NCBI RefSeq assembly: GCF_000189635.1
Contig: NW_002476463.1
Span: 1,178,001 to 1,242,000 of the forward strand
Source: Tetrahymena thermophila SB210
Taxonomy: Eukaryota; Ciliophora; Oligohymenophorea; Hymenostomatida; Tetrahymenidae
DNA length: 64,000 bases
Direction: 5' to 3'
A program made the translations under genes and the position numbers. Below, in pieces: positions 1 through 12,663 of the stretch (positions within the stretch are counted from its first letter, which is position 1; each line of letters opens with the position of its first letter). The notes beneath the pieces are model-generated. The model saw nothing but the letters and a program-made list of their open reading frames with translations, had not been told where the DNA came from and did no database searches.

Positions 1-18
1 AATCAATCATTCATTGAT

Positions 19-3000
19 TCATTTTGTAATAAAGGCTAATATCTTTCTAAATTTTTCCCAAGAAGATTCAATAGCAAATATCATGTCTTCTTTAGTTTTT
101 TCCTCGAATTATTCATATTTAATTTATTTTACAACTGATCCAGGAAGGGTAAGGAAGTCTTCTTTTATGTTGGTATGCAAAGCCAATAAACTCTAATTTT
201 TTTTCTCAAGCTATTTAATTAATGGGTACATCATTTTATATGTTTCCTCTAATAACCCTAATTAACTAACAGTGTCATAAAGAGAAGTGAGCCTTTCTTT
301 GAATTTTTACTACTCAATTTATGGATCAAATACTGTAGTTGAATTACTGTTATTATTATTATTATTATTATTGTTAGAAGTACTGTTTGCTGTTTTTGAG
401 CTCGATTACTAACCATTTTTATTTAAAATATTTCCCATAATAGAATTTCCAGTTTTACTTGGATTTTTAACTGTATTCATTGAAGTTATTGATTTTTACT
501 TACCTTTACTATCATCTTTTTTAGAATCATCAGTCATTTCAAACTTATCTGTTCTACTTACTAGCTCTTATATTGCTTTAGGAGCTTTTATCTTTAAAAA
601 ATTTTATTTGATGCAGTCATCGTTAACCAGAAAAGGTATTAATCTCATAACTGCTACATTGAGAGGTGTTTTTTCGGTTGTTACTCCTATATTTTAATTT
701 GTAAATAGATATATTTAATCTTTAAAAATTTATATTTGTATATTTTTACCTTAACAAAATTCTCTGTATGTAACTTCTAACCAACGACTGCTTTTTTTAG
801 GCAGCACTTTACTTACTATTTTGGTAAAATCTTAAAACCCAATTAGACATTCAAATCTTGGATTAGATTTCAATTTTAAGGAAGAGTATACTCCTTCTAG
901 CTCAAAGAATCTTTAGTCAACCATAGTTTCTAATATGCATCTACACAAAGTATCGAACCGAATATAAGAGTCTTCTTACTCTTGTTATGTTCCTGTATAC
1001 ACTCCTAAAGGATCGTTTGTCCTTTGAATCACATCTTGCTGTACCTAAAAAAATAATTAAAAAATATTACTGTCTGTTTCACTTTTTTTTTTTGCTAATT
1101 TTACTATCCTTTTAAATTTGCTCTCTAAAGCAGAGAGATCTAATTTATATAAATTTTCTTCTTGAGCTATTGTTTCCCATATTCTAAGACTGTAGTCGTT
1201 TGAAACTAAGTCCAAGCACCTCTGTAAAATATTAGGATATAAAGGCAAGTACTAATTTTAACCATAGTAATTTTTGTTAGTCATTCTTACTAAATAAGCT
1301 ATCTTCTATAGGATTGTAACAGTTTCTTAAGTTCTCATGTATGTCTTTTTAAATCTCTATCTATTTATACCTTTAATAGAAAACTTATAAAATTAAAATT
1401 CAATAATAAATAATTTAACCTATTTAAACTGCATAAGCTGTATTGTTGTAGAGATAAGAAGTGTTATCTTAGTCTTATTCTAATAGCTCATCTAACCCGC
1501 ATATTTCACAAAATATCTTAAATCTTTCATTCTATTTCCCATACTTTTTTAAGCTAATAAGATAATCTTCATTATAAAAAAAATATTTTTTTTTTTAAAT
1601 ATAATTTATTCATTTCTTTACCTTTCATGAGTGATTCTGCAACATCTTTGTTTCCAAATTTTTTTAGAAACCACTCACAAACATAAATATTCATTGGTAT
1701 GCAGGGACGTAGGTCGTTTTCATCCATGATATCAGATAAAAACTTATCTGAAAAAACAGCATTTGTAACCATTAAAGTCCACTCTTTAGACTACACAGTA
1801 GCACTTTTCAGATATATAATAGGCTAAATAATAATATGTGTTATGTCATTTTCTTTTTTTAAAACTGGATTCTTTTCAACAACGAATGTGCATTAAATTT
1901 GTTTGTCTGCTGTATAATACTGCTTAATCTTATTTTTTATATCATCCTATTAATTATTCTTATTTAAAACCCCACTATTATTATGTGCATTAGTTCCCAT
2001 TTCTATTTTATCTTTTTAGTTTAAATTGGCTGAATTAAGCATGCCATTATTTACATTCTAAGAAGCATTATTATTGTTATCTTTAAACATGTTGTTGTAT
2101 AACTGAATCTTCTTGCTTTGTTTTTGTATTTATTCATTCAATCTTTTATTTTCTTATTTTAAATTCTCAATTGTTTAAGTGTAATAGTCTTCTAATATCC
2201 TTATATTAGAATTTTAAGAGCTAATTGAGTTTCGTTTCTGATCCTGCTCATTACTTTCTGTTTCCAAAAAGAAAATGTTATAAATAAGACTTATTTTTAT
2301 CATAACTTAATTAATTACCTGCTCCCTACTTATCGGTCTGTATTGTGAGCATTTTATGCAAAAATTGGCTCCTTTGTTCTTGTAAGTCTTAACATATTTT
2401 AGTCAATTCTTCATTTTCTTTATTTAGTTTTCCAATCTTAATGAGTGCATTATCAATTTTTTCGTAGTTACTTTTTAAGAGATCCTCTAAATCTTCAAAC
2501 AGCTTACAAACCTATCACATATAATATTATATAAAACTGCTTTAATTAATACTTGAATAATTTAGTTTACTTTATCATTTCTTGGGTCAGTTTTTAAAAT
2601 ACTTTTAAATTAGTATAAAGATTTTATATAAACATTATAGTCTTGCTTACTTTTACCAAAAACTTCTAATTCCTTTTATTAGAAATATTATGTGTTGGAG
2701 AAATAATTTTTTAAAAGAAAATAATTTTACTTTGAAATAATAATTGTATGTATCCATCAAGACTTTAAGAGCCTCCTAAAAATCAGTTATCAAAATAATT
2801 TCTTTGTCTTGGAAGGTATTAAATTTTTTCAACTACTCTTCTTAATTGTTGATATACTAATCGTAATACTCTATGATGGTTTAAATTTCCTGTCCTATAA
2901 TTTAAGCAATTTCTTTATTAACTTCTTTACTAGGTCCATCCTTTATTAAGGTTTCAATAAAAAACCTTTCGTATAGCCTTTTAATGTTTACAACTCTCTC

Positions 3001-3645
3001 TTTTTAAGAAGAAAGAAATTCTTTTGATTTCATTTTTTTTATAAGCTCTAAAGTGTATTTTTCTTTATCATCATGGTGTTCTAATATTTCTAATAGATTA
3101 TTAGAGTAGTTTCCTAGGATATAAATAACGTTGCTTAAGTTTGTCACACGTTTAATCATCTCAGAATTTTGATTATTATCAGTTTACTGCTTTTTCTATT
3201 TGGTTTGTTATTGAAATCTTTCTTCTTACTATTCATCTTATATCATGTTCTACTATGATTTCTCAATTGTTATTTTTTTAGATTTAGGACTTAAATCTTT
3301 TTATTTAAATTTATAAACGACTCCTTTTTCTGCGCTCACTAAATGATGAGAATTTTCTCTTTTTGGTGAAGTACTTTACATTTTAATTTAGGGAAAATTT
3401 GTTTAATTCTCAAAAGAATTATTTCTTTTTAATTGATTACTATCTTGCCTAACAAAATTAATTCCTGTTCTAGCCGTCTTTACTCCACCAAGTATTTTAT
3501 CAATCTCACTTGATAGGTCCAATTCTTTCTTCTATTTTTTCCCATAAAACGAAGGAATTTATTCTTTGCCTAAAGTTTAAAATGGATTTCCATTATCTTA
3601 CCTCGTTAAAATTGATTTTTTATCTGTAAGTTCTACCTTCATCAT
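19..3645 (-). CDS. Long coiled-coil protein, function unknown
   Basis: Spliced gene read leftwards from the doubled ATG at 3645 (protein starts MMKVELTDKKSILTR) to a TGA at 19-21. The frame uses many TAA/TAG as Gln. The N-terminal third is charged and Q/K-rich with heptad-like stretches; exons around 1780-2290 give a coiled coil (ENLKQENKRLNEQIQK) followed by a more globular stretch (KEWTLMVTNAVFSDKF, then RPCIPMNIYVCEWFLKKFG). Exons at 760-1250 look globular too (PLYPNILQRCLDLVSND; KVLPKKSSRWLEVTYREF). The C-terminal part has a run of Asn (352-372) and a last helical segment. At least five introns are needed; one closes in phase between the residues FKRI and VQQDV near 1035-1105. I do not recognise the family. 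A structural, possibly cytoskeletal, role is only a guess. Exon borders in 2280-2760 were not resolved. Confidence 0.7.
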
Positions 3646-4112
3646 TTGTTTAAATAGTAAAATTTACCAAATATATAAAAAATTATATTGAATAGATTTA
3701 AAGAATGTAATAAGATCTAAACATTAAAGTAATCATAAATTTAAATAATACAGACTAACCTTTAAAAAAGAGCTTAAATTTAATGGAAAAATGTATGTTT
3801 TAATAAATCAATTTTAATTGATTATTTTTATTTTAAAAAATATTTTAAAATTTATCAATAGAAAAAAGATAAAAGTTGTTTTTTTGTGTTTAAAAATTAA
3901 ATAAAAAAAATTCATTTTTAAGTAAATAATTTATTTTGATAATAAAAACATTAGCTAAATGAATGACAAAAAATATCTTGCAAAAATTTCAAATTTTTAT
4001 ATTTTTTTTGAAAATACTTTTTAACATTTTAACTAAAATTATTTAATAATTAAGAATTTTTTAAGAGAAATCTAAGACTAAACATAAAAAACAATAATAT
4101 TTAATCAATTAT
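3646..4112. other. Gene-free AT-rich spacer
   Basis: Very AT-rich tract between the start of the long coiled-coil gene and the stop of the Dpy-30-type gene, both on the minus strand. It should hold the promoter of the former and the 3' end of the latter. I see no other structure in it. Confidence 0.6.
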
Positions 4113-4475
4113 TCATTTAATTTCAGCCTAAGTTGGAGCTATAACAGGTTTTGATTCTTAACTGTTTAAGGGTACTTTAGCATGTTATTAAGAATAAGGA
4201 TTATGTGTAATTAGATAATATGAAAAGAATTCTATAGGATTAATTGGTCTTTCTTTTTCTAAAGCCTCTAATGCTTAGTATACAGTAGGAAGAATTGCTT
4301 TTTCAAGATAAAGTCTAGTTGGTAAAGCATTTAAATTTATTTAAGGTTGATCTTCTAAAGCTCTCGCTTCCACATATTATGCTTCCTTTTCATCATCTAA
4401 ATTAAATTCAGGATCTATAGGCTTGCTTTTTGATTAAATTTTAGTTCCTTCTTATTATAACTACTCGCCTTCCAT
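4113..4475 (-). CDS. Small Dpy-30 / RIIa-like dimerisation-domain protein
   Basis: Single exon, 120 residues, TGA at 4113-4115. After an acidic N-terminus the segment from about residue 50 to 95 reads LPTRLYLEKAILPTVYQALE, then ALEKERPINPIEFFSYYL. This matches the Dpy-30 motif (YL...V.P.L..GL..L...RP.NPIEFLA.YL), including the conserved RPxNPIEF. The domain forms a four-helix dimer that docks onto amphipathic helices; in DPY30 it serves Set1/COMPASS methyltransferase, while in ciliates many short Dpy-30/RIIa proteins belong to radial spokes and other axonemal parts. Sequence alone does not choose between these roles. The start ATG is the first that gives a compact protein, though the frame stays open upstream, so an upstream exon is possible. 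It lies head-to-head with the gene starting at 5491. Confidence 0.85.
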
Positions 4476-5490
4476 TTAATATATCTCTAATCTATTCCTA
4501 AGTAAATATGGTTAACTAACTATTCAAAATTTTAATTTATTCTATGCCAAAAAGCAATTCCTGTTTTCAATCTTAACTATTGAGTTATGATTCTTATCTA
4601 ATTTTTTAATACAAATTTTAATTGCTTGTAAAAGTAAAACTTTTTCTTATTAATTAAATAACAAAATTTAATAATTAAACTAATGTTTGCAAATAAACAA
4701 TATTAATTGATTTATAATAATTAGATCTATTATATTAAATAATTTGTTGTAGTATTTATAAAATACTTGCTTTAAATTCTTTATTCAGAGCTAATTAAAA
4801 AATAATTTTTTATTTTCATAATTAACAAAAATATAATTTGAATATTAAAAAAATCTTTAAAATGAAAATATATTTAAGGAATGCAATCTGCCTAAAACAA
4901 TAAGTTTTTATCAAATAATCGTTAAGATATTTTTATATGATTTTCATATTTTCAAATGATTGAATATTGATTAATAATATTGATTAATTATGATTTACCT
5001 TTATCTTTATTTTTATGCTATAAAAAGCTAATTCTTCTTCAATGTTATTTGACTAAAAATGTGATTCGATGATTATTTAAGCATATAAAAATTTATTTAA
5101 ATTATTATTGTCATGTAAATTCAATAAAAATAATTTTAATTTTTTTGAACGCTTAGTAAAATAGTCATATAAAATAAGAAGAAATGTTTATAAATAAAAC
5201 GCTTAAAAAGAAAAGTTATTAATCTTAGTAATCAATTGAATTTTCAAGATGAATCATTCATTCATTAAATGATTTACTATCAGGTTTTTTTAGAATGCAG
5301 TTTTACATATTTCTTTCGTAACTTCGATAAATTAATTGATTTATGTAAGAATAAAATTTGATAAGATTGATTAATATATAATAATATAGTAGAAACTATT
5401 AATTTGTCAAATAAAATCGAATTTACTTCAAACTTTTTAGGGTAGAATTAACATTTAAAGCTGCATTTAGAAATAATATTCATTTGAGAA
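4476..5490. other. Divergent intergenic region
   Basis: About 1 kb of AT-rich sequence between two divergently transcribed genes (4113-4475 on minus, 5491-7144 on plus). It must contain both promoters. I could not pick out a specific element. Confidence 0.5.
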
Positions 5491-7144
5491 ATGGCGTATG
5501 TTACTGATTTACATGATCCCTCAGGATTGGGAATGTTTTCTAAGGCCGGTAGATTCACGTCTGAAAAATACATTATATTTTAGAGGAAAGATGAAATACT
5601 TTACAATAAAAAAAGAGTGCTTAAGGTTTCGTCATATCCTTCATTAGGATTGGAAAATGTAAAAATTAATTTAATTTCAACTCTCATAAAATATTTTAAT
5701 TAATTAAATTATTTTTTAAGTTTTTTGAATCTTAAAATAGCATTTCAAAACTGTAAGTTTTTAAATCAATAATATAATATTTTTTTTTTAAAAGAAAGTG
5801 AATGAGTTTGATAAAAAGAAGTAAGATGACGCAAAAAAAGATGAAGAGGATAAAGATAAAAATAAAAAAGAAGGCAATTAACCATTTGATAAGCAGCTTT
5901 CACGTGAGCGTTTGAATTAGATAAAGGTAAATAAAATACATATTTTGCTTTAATTCTGTTTTTTAATCTATTCAAATTCTTTAAAAAAAATATAATAAAG
6001 GGTATTAAAAATCCGCCTAAACCTGTTGGGTATTATCATCCTAGATATACAGTTCTCGAAAAGTAAAGCTTTCTCTTTAAAAATAATTTTTATTCAGGAA
6101 AAATAAAAATAAGTGCTTAATTAATAGATTTTCTTTATTATAATTAGATCACCTTAGCTAGTTTGGAACATCCTTGAAGTATATAAAAAATAATATTAGA
6201 AACCTATTTCAGAAAAACCAGAAGTGACATATGAAGAGCTTACATAGTAAAAATGAGTTATAAATAATACAGGAAATAATTAATTATATTTATATTATAT
6301 TTAAAGACCAATTCCTGAAAAATTGCCACTTAAGGTTCAAGGTTTAATTGAATATGGAAGATCACTTGGAAGGTAATTATTAGATTTAGTTGTTAATAAA
6401 TATTGATGAAATATAATGTGAATTTATATAAAAATAAATTAAGAGGTGACACATTAATGAACTAAAAAGGTAATCCCCATGAAAATAGATTTGAAACTAT
6501 TCATCTATCTTAAACTTGGTCAAATATGAAGAGAGTTCCTTCTTTTAACATGAGAAAAACTATTGGAAGAGAAGATAATAAAATATATGAAAATAAAGAA
6601 TTTGCACCAGATTATCACCCCAACTACGAGTTTGGTAAAAGAGGTTTAGGAAGTAGTGGCCCACTTTTCCAAAAAATACCTTCTCGTAGGCCATTCCATA
6701 AGGCTGCTTTAACTCATAATGAAAATTTCTACGATTTCGATAACTATAAAACTAAATCAGTTATATTTAGAAAGTAAAAACTCATTTAAAAATAATCATT
6801 AAATAAATAAGTTTTATTTCATTTTCAAAAAAAGTACCACTTGCCCAGACTTCAAGCGTTAATTACCCAGAGAAAGAGATCCAAATTCTCCTTTGCCAAG
6901 TTTTATGCAAGTAAATAATATAAAAAATAAAAATAAATATGTCTAAATAAATTATTTTAATTAGAAATTTGTAAACTCTAGAACTCAGCTTGTAAGTTTA
7001 AGTCATAAAATGTTAGAAGAAAATAATTATATGGAAGGCAGATTCTAAAGTACAGAATCTTAATTTAAATCAGTACCTAAAACTAAACCTAAATAAGACG
7101 ACGAAGAATCTCAAGATTCTATTGTTTACGATAACTAAAATTGA
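5491..7144 (+). CDS. Eight-exon protein with repeated F-x-(K/R)-x-(L/I)-x-R-E motif, possibly ciliary
   Basis: Exons 5491-5658, 5795-5926, 6001-6062, 6148-6246, 6307-6372, 6444-6773, 6835-6910 and 6965-7144 join in phase to 371 codons ending at TGA, giving 370 residues. The ATG at 5491 begins MAYVTDLHDPSGLGMF. A short basic motif recurs three times: FDKQLSRERL, FNMRKTIGRED and FKRQLPRERD. There are also two proline-aromatic stretches, PKPVGYYHPRY and APDYHPNYEF, and an acidic C-terminus. Short, spaced, proline- and basic-rich motifs of this kind are common in proteins that bind along or inside ciliary microtubules (for example the STPG/SHIPPO type), but I see no clear named domain, so a ciliary role is inference. 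Its head-to-head partner is a Dpy-30-type protein, which would fit such a role. Confidence 0.8.
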
Positions 7145-8835
7145 ACTAGGAGAATAAATAAATATCTATTTTAAGAAATCTTCTTTATATAAAAAATTAA
7201 CTAACTAATTTAAAAAAAAAAAAAATTTATTTTCTATCTTTCAAATCAAATTAATTTATATTTTTATAAATTTTCAAACGAATATAATGTAAGAATTTAG
7301 GTGTTTGTTTAGAGAGTTATTTTAATCACAAATATAGTAAAATATTCTCAAAAGTATTATGTTTCATATTAATATCTCATTTACAATTTATTGGCATTAT
7401 TGCTAATTTTATTAAAAATTGTTATTACTATGAAGCTTTTTCGATAATAAAAAGTCGTTAAAAATCAAAATAGTAGTTTTTTATTAAAAAAGATTTAATT
7501 CTAATAAAAAGTATTTTCATCTAAAATAATTTGAATATCTTATTAAAAAAAAAATCTTTTTTATTAGTGTAAATTATAAATTTATAAAATTTGATTAATT
7601 TTTAATATACTAACTTAAAATTAAAAAGCATTGCTATTTATGTGTGAGAAAGATTTCTTAAAAAGTATGGAAAATACATATATTTATTTTAGTGCATTTG
7701 ATAATTATAATAATATACCATAATTCCTCAAAATATATGCCCAACCGAAAACCTGAGGAAAAGTTTTTATTTGTTTCTTATAAATGGGTATTAGGGAGGA
7801 GTTAATTAATGAAAATTATGCTATATTAAAGGAATAAAAATTTAAATTAGAAATTTTGCATTTAAAAACATTTTATAGTTATTATCAATTTATTTCATAT
7901 CATCTTTATGAAAGTTCAAATTATTTAAAAAGAAAAGTTTTTTTTTAAATAAAAAAACATAATTCAAATTACTTCTATTGAGCTTCTTGGTTTTAACAAT
8001 ATAATTCTCTTTAATTTTGATTAATTATAAATAAGTGCTACCAAATGATTATTAAAAATATTAATTGCAGCAAACTCTATTTATAATTTACTTAAATTTG
8101 GTACATAGAATTTTGGTAATATTTATTGATATAAATTTTATTTTTTAAATAATTAACAGAATTATATGTAATTCTCAATAAATTGATCTCTATCTTCATT
8201 TAATTTTTAATTTATTTTTGTTGATTTTATTTAAAAATATTTAATTTTCAATATTTAAGTCAGTCAAATTGTTTTTAAGGACTTATTAATTCAAAATCAC
8301 AAACAAATTCTTTCTTACTTTTTTATTTCACAGAAATTTTAAATAAGAAATTAATTATTTTAGAATTAAATCTTATTAGTAAAGTTCAATTTATATTTTG
8401 ATTGTCAAAATATATTAAAATAACTTGTAAAAAATAGAAAATATTTTAAAGAGAGATTTATTAATTAATAATAGACAAAAAATAAATCAACTAGTTTGTT
8501 TGATGATTAAAAAGAAAGATAACTTTTATCTTCTATTTTATATTAATTATTAGATCAGATTTTTATAATGTGAAAAATAGAAAATGAAAAATTACTGATT
8601 ATTTTAATAAAATATCTTTCATGTGTTCATTTTCAGGATAAAAATTTTGATATTTTATATTTTTATTAGAAAGAGCAGCTGAGCGATTCTATCATTTTAA
8701 ATATTTTAAATTATCAAAAAAGGGAATTATTTCTTTATTTATAATAAAATTTAATAAAAATTGACAAAAAATTTATAGAAAGTAAAGCAAGAAAGAAAGA
8801 ATTTATTTATTGTTTGTTTGTTTAGGTTTACAAAA
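7145..8835. other. Gene-free AT-rich tract
   Basis: About 1.7 kb of A/T homopolymer runs and short repeats between two plus-strand genes. Neither strand shows a convincing exon. It presumably holds the 3' UTR of the upstream gene and the promoter of the WD40 gene. Confidence 0.6.
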
Positions 8836-11687
8836 ATGATGAACACTATCTACGAAGAGTTCGATTTCGGCTCGAAGATTAAAGATTTACAAAATAAAAA
8901 GATTAAAATAAAGAGGGCAGTTAAAAAAGATGAGCATGGAAATCCTATCATGACTCAAAGTACTATTGGTGGAGAAGATTAGAGCTTAAGCGAATCAGTC
9001 ATGATGTCGAATAACAAAAATAAGATTAATCCTACCTCAAAACCAAATTTAAGTGCATCATCATTGACTAACTCTACTATATTAAACAAAGCTCTTGACT
9101 AATCTTAAATAGTAGCTAATCCTAGATTAATTTAACCTCCTCAATCTAGCAATTAACAAATAGGAGGAGTAAGCAACACTCAATAAGGAGTACCAGAAAG
9201 AAAAATTAATAACCCACTTTTTTATTCCACTGCTCCAAGTGGAGCTGCTGGTGGCAAATTCAATAGCCATTTGGTTGGAGGAAATCAACTTCTCAATACA
9301 ACTAATAATTAGATACAACAAAAGCTTAATCCTGGATAAGATGATTCAGGAAAGGGTGATAGAAAAGCAGGCAATCAACTCTTCATGAGTTAAAATGTTA
9401 ATTTGGGATAAAGCACCGTTTCCTCAAGGTAATTGGAAATAAATTAAATAATAGAAAAACATTTATTTAGCAAATAATTAAATGGAGACTTTTAATAATT
9501 GGATATAAAACCCATTTCAATCTTTTAATATAAATATAAAATAGATAATTTGCTCAAGATTTGTAACATTTAGTTCTTCCTCGTTCTGTAACTTAGGCCA
9601 TTGGTGAAGAAGATGAGGCTGTTCAAAAAATGGAAGCCCACATTGCAAAAGAGAAGAAGAAAATTGATATAGATTTCGATTAAACCATTAGTGATGTAGT
9701 TGAAATGTTCAATTAACAACGTCAGACACTTCATTCTAAATTTGATGACTTTCTAAATCGTTATAAAGAAAATTATTCTAATTTGAAGGAAAGAGTTACC
9801 TACTTCAAAGAAAAATCCTATTTAGTTTCAAATAAGAATAACACTTCTGCACCTAACTAGAATATTAGTACTTTGAATATGGTTACTTATTATGGAAGAG
9901 ATCCTGTAGCTACAGACACTATAGTCAAATTGAGGGATGAAAAGTGCAAGCTTCAAGCAACTATTGACAACATCGAAAAGGAAGTAGAAAAGAAGCTTTT
10001 GAATTTCCTTTCTGATGAATTATCTAAGCAATCTTTCCACTTACCTCTTTACAATCACTCCGAAACTTCTTAACTTCTATTAACAGAAATCAAGATGAAC
10101 ATTATCAATTCTTTAAGTGAAAATCTTAGAAACTTAAATCATTTAGCATATGCAACTTAATTCCCTGAGTTTAGACATATGACAGTAAATTATTATTCAA
10201 ATTTCATTTTTTATTACTTACTTCGAATCAACAATAAGAAATTTTATCATGATGATAATTAATTATTTTTGAATTTGAATTTAAGGAATTTTGAATAAGG
10301 ATATTTTTTAATTTTTAGGTAAGTCCAACTATCACATCCCTTATTTCTGAAGATAGAACATCAGTTATTGGTGATTACAGACCTCAAAAGGGTCTTTAAG
10401 TTTCTATCGAAGCTAAATTTTCAACTTCACATAATGACTCAATTTTGTGTTTGTTTGCTCTTAATGAAGATACTATAGCTACAGGTTCTAAAGATTCAAC
10501 CATTAAGATTTGGAATATTACTTTAAATAAGCATTTAGCTAGTCTCCAAGGTTATCACTAGTCATCAGTTAACGCTCTTAGAGGATTTAGAGCTTTCCCT
10601 TCAGAAATGAACATTGGAAAAAGCTAAAAGGGCTCAAATTTAGCCAAATTTTTGCAAAGTAATTTTTTTTTAATTTAAATTCAAGCAAGCAAGCAATTTT
10701 TTAACAAATAAATAGCTTTAAATAAATTATTTTAAAAAAGATTAAATTAAAAAATGAATAACAAGCAAAAATAATAATTTATAATAAAATAATTAATTAA
10801 AAAAGAACAAAATAATTAATTATTTATCATTAATAATTTTATAAATAGATCGTTAACAAAATGAGAAAGAAAAGGAACTTTTATATTTGGCATCAGGAGG
10901 TGGTATGGGAGACCATTAAGTTATTGTTTGGGATATATAAAAACATTCCCCAATTAGAGTTTTGAAGGGTCATACTGGAACTGTTACCAGTTTAATCAGT
11001 GTCAAGGATGGTAGAACTTTATTAAGTTCTTCATAGGATGGCACAATAATTATTTGGGATGTTCTTAATGGAGTTCCTTTGGCTTAAATGAGAGAACATG
11101 GTGGACCTGTTAACTGCATGACTATTTCAAAAGATGGTAGTATGCTTTTGAGTGGTTCAAGTGATAAAACAATTAAAGTTTGGGGATTAACTCATGTATT
11201 TAATGTAGGTTTACAACGTAAAGTATTAGATGTTTTCACCTTCTAAAAGTCAATTGAAGACACTTGCCATGTTTACAGTATAAACTCTTCTCATATGGAT
11301 CCTAACATCATATTCACTGGTGGCTCTGACTCCAAAATCAAAATCTGGAACTTAGCTAACAATACTTTGGAGAGAGAAATCGTTGGACATTAAACTATAG
11401 TCTCAGAATTAATTCTTTTTGAAAACCCATTCGATAACAAAAAAAGCAACTATATGTTATTAAGTTGTGGATCAAGTGATGAGCTCCTTCGTTTGTCTAA
11501 CCCAATCTCTCCTATTAATAATGGTTTAATGATTGATGAAAGATTATATCACGAATGGGCTCCTTCCTGTTCCCCTGTAATGCAAATCATTCGTAATAAT
11601 GCTGATGATTCTATTCGTGTAGCTATAGTTACTCAAGATGCTAATGAAAGATTCTTTTTAGTATTCAAAATACGTTCAGCCTATTGA
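8836..11687 (+). CDS. Coiled-coil and WD40-repeat protein
   Basis: Four exons (8836-9428, 9545-10184, 10319-10658, 10849-11687) join in phase to 804 codons, 803 residues. Residues 1-200 are N/Q/S-rich and probably disordered. Residues of about 215-400 are helical and charged (EEDEAVQKMEAHIAKEKKK and KLRDEKCKLQATIDNIEKEV), suggesting coiled coil. From about residue 440 to the end there are WD40 repeats: DTIATGSKDSTIKIWNI, LSSSQDGTIIIWDVL, LLSGSSDKTIKVWGL and FTGGSDSKIKIWNLA, each with the usual GS/SxDxTIKIW signature. At least five blades can be seen, and the rest of the propeller is probably degenerate. WD40 propellers act as protein-interaction scaffolds; the partner cannot be told from sequence. 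The first two codons are both ATG, and the start is preceded by an A-rich stretch typical of ciliate starts. Confidence 0.9.
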
Positions 11688-12663
11688 AATTCAATTATTT
11701 ATTTATTAAATTGGATTTTAAATTCTAAAATTATTAGTGCAAGTTTAGAATATTTTAATTAATTATTTATCTTATTTTCTGCAAACCTTTATGTATCTGT
11801 TTAATTTAAGAATGCAACTTTAGTTGTTTTCTTATAGATTGATTGATTATGTAATTTAATTTCAATTAAATACTATTTTAAATTTTTGTAAAAATCTATT
11901 TTAATTAATTGAGATAATAACGATCAGTAATTAATTAATTAATGGTACCTTTTAACTTTTAAATACTTTAAATCCAAATATTTTTTTTTGTAATTAGAAA
12001 AATAAAAATAATTTTTAAGTGTAAAAATCTAATTACTATTTTTATTAGTTATTTAAAAAAAATATTATGATGTATTTTTTAATAAGTAGAAATATTTAAG
12101 AATAATTAAATTATCCAACAGTTTATCTCAATGTTAACATCTTTAATCAATATTAAAAAATAAAATTTAATTTTAAATTTTCCATTTTCAAAAGCTATTT
12201 TTATTTTATTTTATTTATTAAATTGAAAAAATAGTCAATTTAACTTGCTACTTATTTTATTTTTTTTGGTTAAATTTGTAGGTTTTTGGATTTAAAGTAT
12301 TATTTTTTAGGGTTTGAACAAAGATGAAAACCAAAATTTAAAGAAAAATTAATGAGATTAGTTTCATTTAATATTATTAAATACATGAAAATAATGTCTG
12401 GGTTTTATTATTTTGGAATGCAAAGAAATAAACAAACCTATTTAAGATTTAACAATAATTACAAGTTTAAAGGTTCAAATGTGCGCTAGTACTACCTATC
12501 TATTTTATATCTTCTAATAAAGTGTTTATTTTTATATTTTAAATTGTCTATATTACCTTTAATAATCAATGGATACTTTTTGTAGATATTAAAATTCTTA
12601 ATTTTTAGTATTACAATTAATATTATAAATTAAAAATTAATTAATTGTTTTTCTACAAAAAAG
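11688..12663. other. Gene-free AT-rich spacer
   Basis: Nearly 1 kb between the WD40 gene and the aspartic protease gene, both on plus. It is low-complexity A/T sequence with several attaatta runs near 11910-11950. No exon is seen on either strand. Confidence 0.6.

Noticed and set aside
6179-6199. A 21-nt micro-intron (gtatataaaa...atattag) in the eight-exon gene
   Set aside because: Its length is a multiple of three and the sequence reads through in frame, so it is more simply coding.
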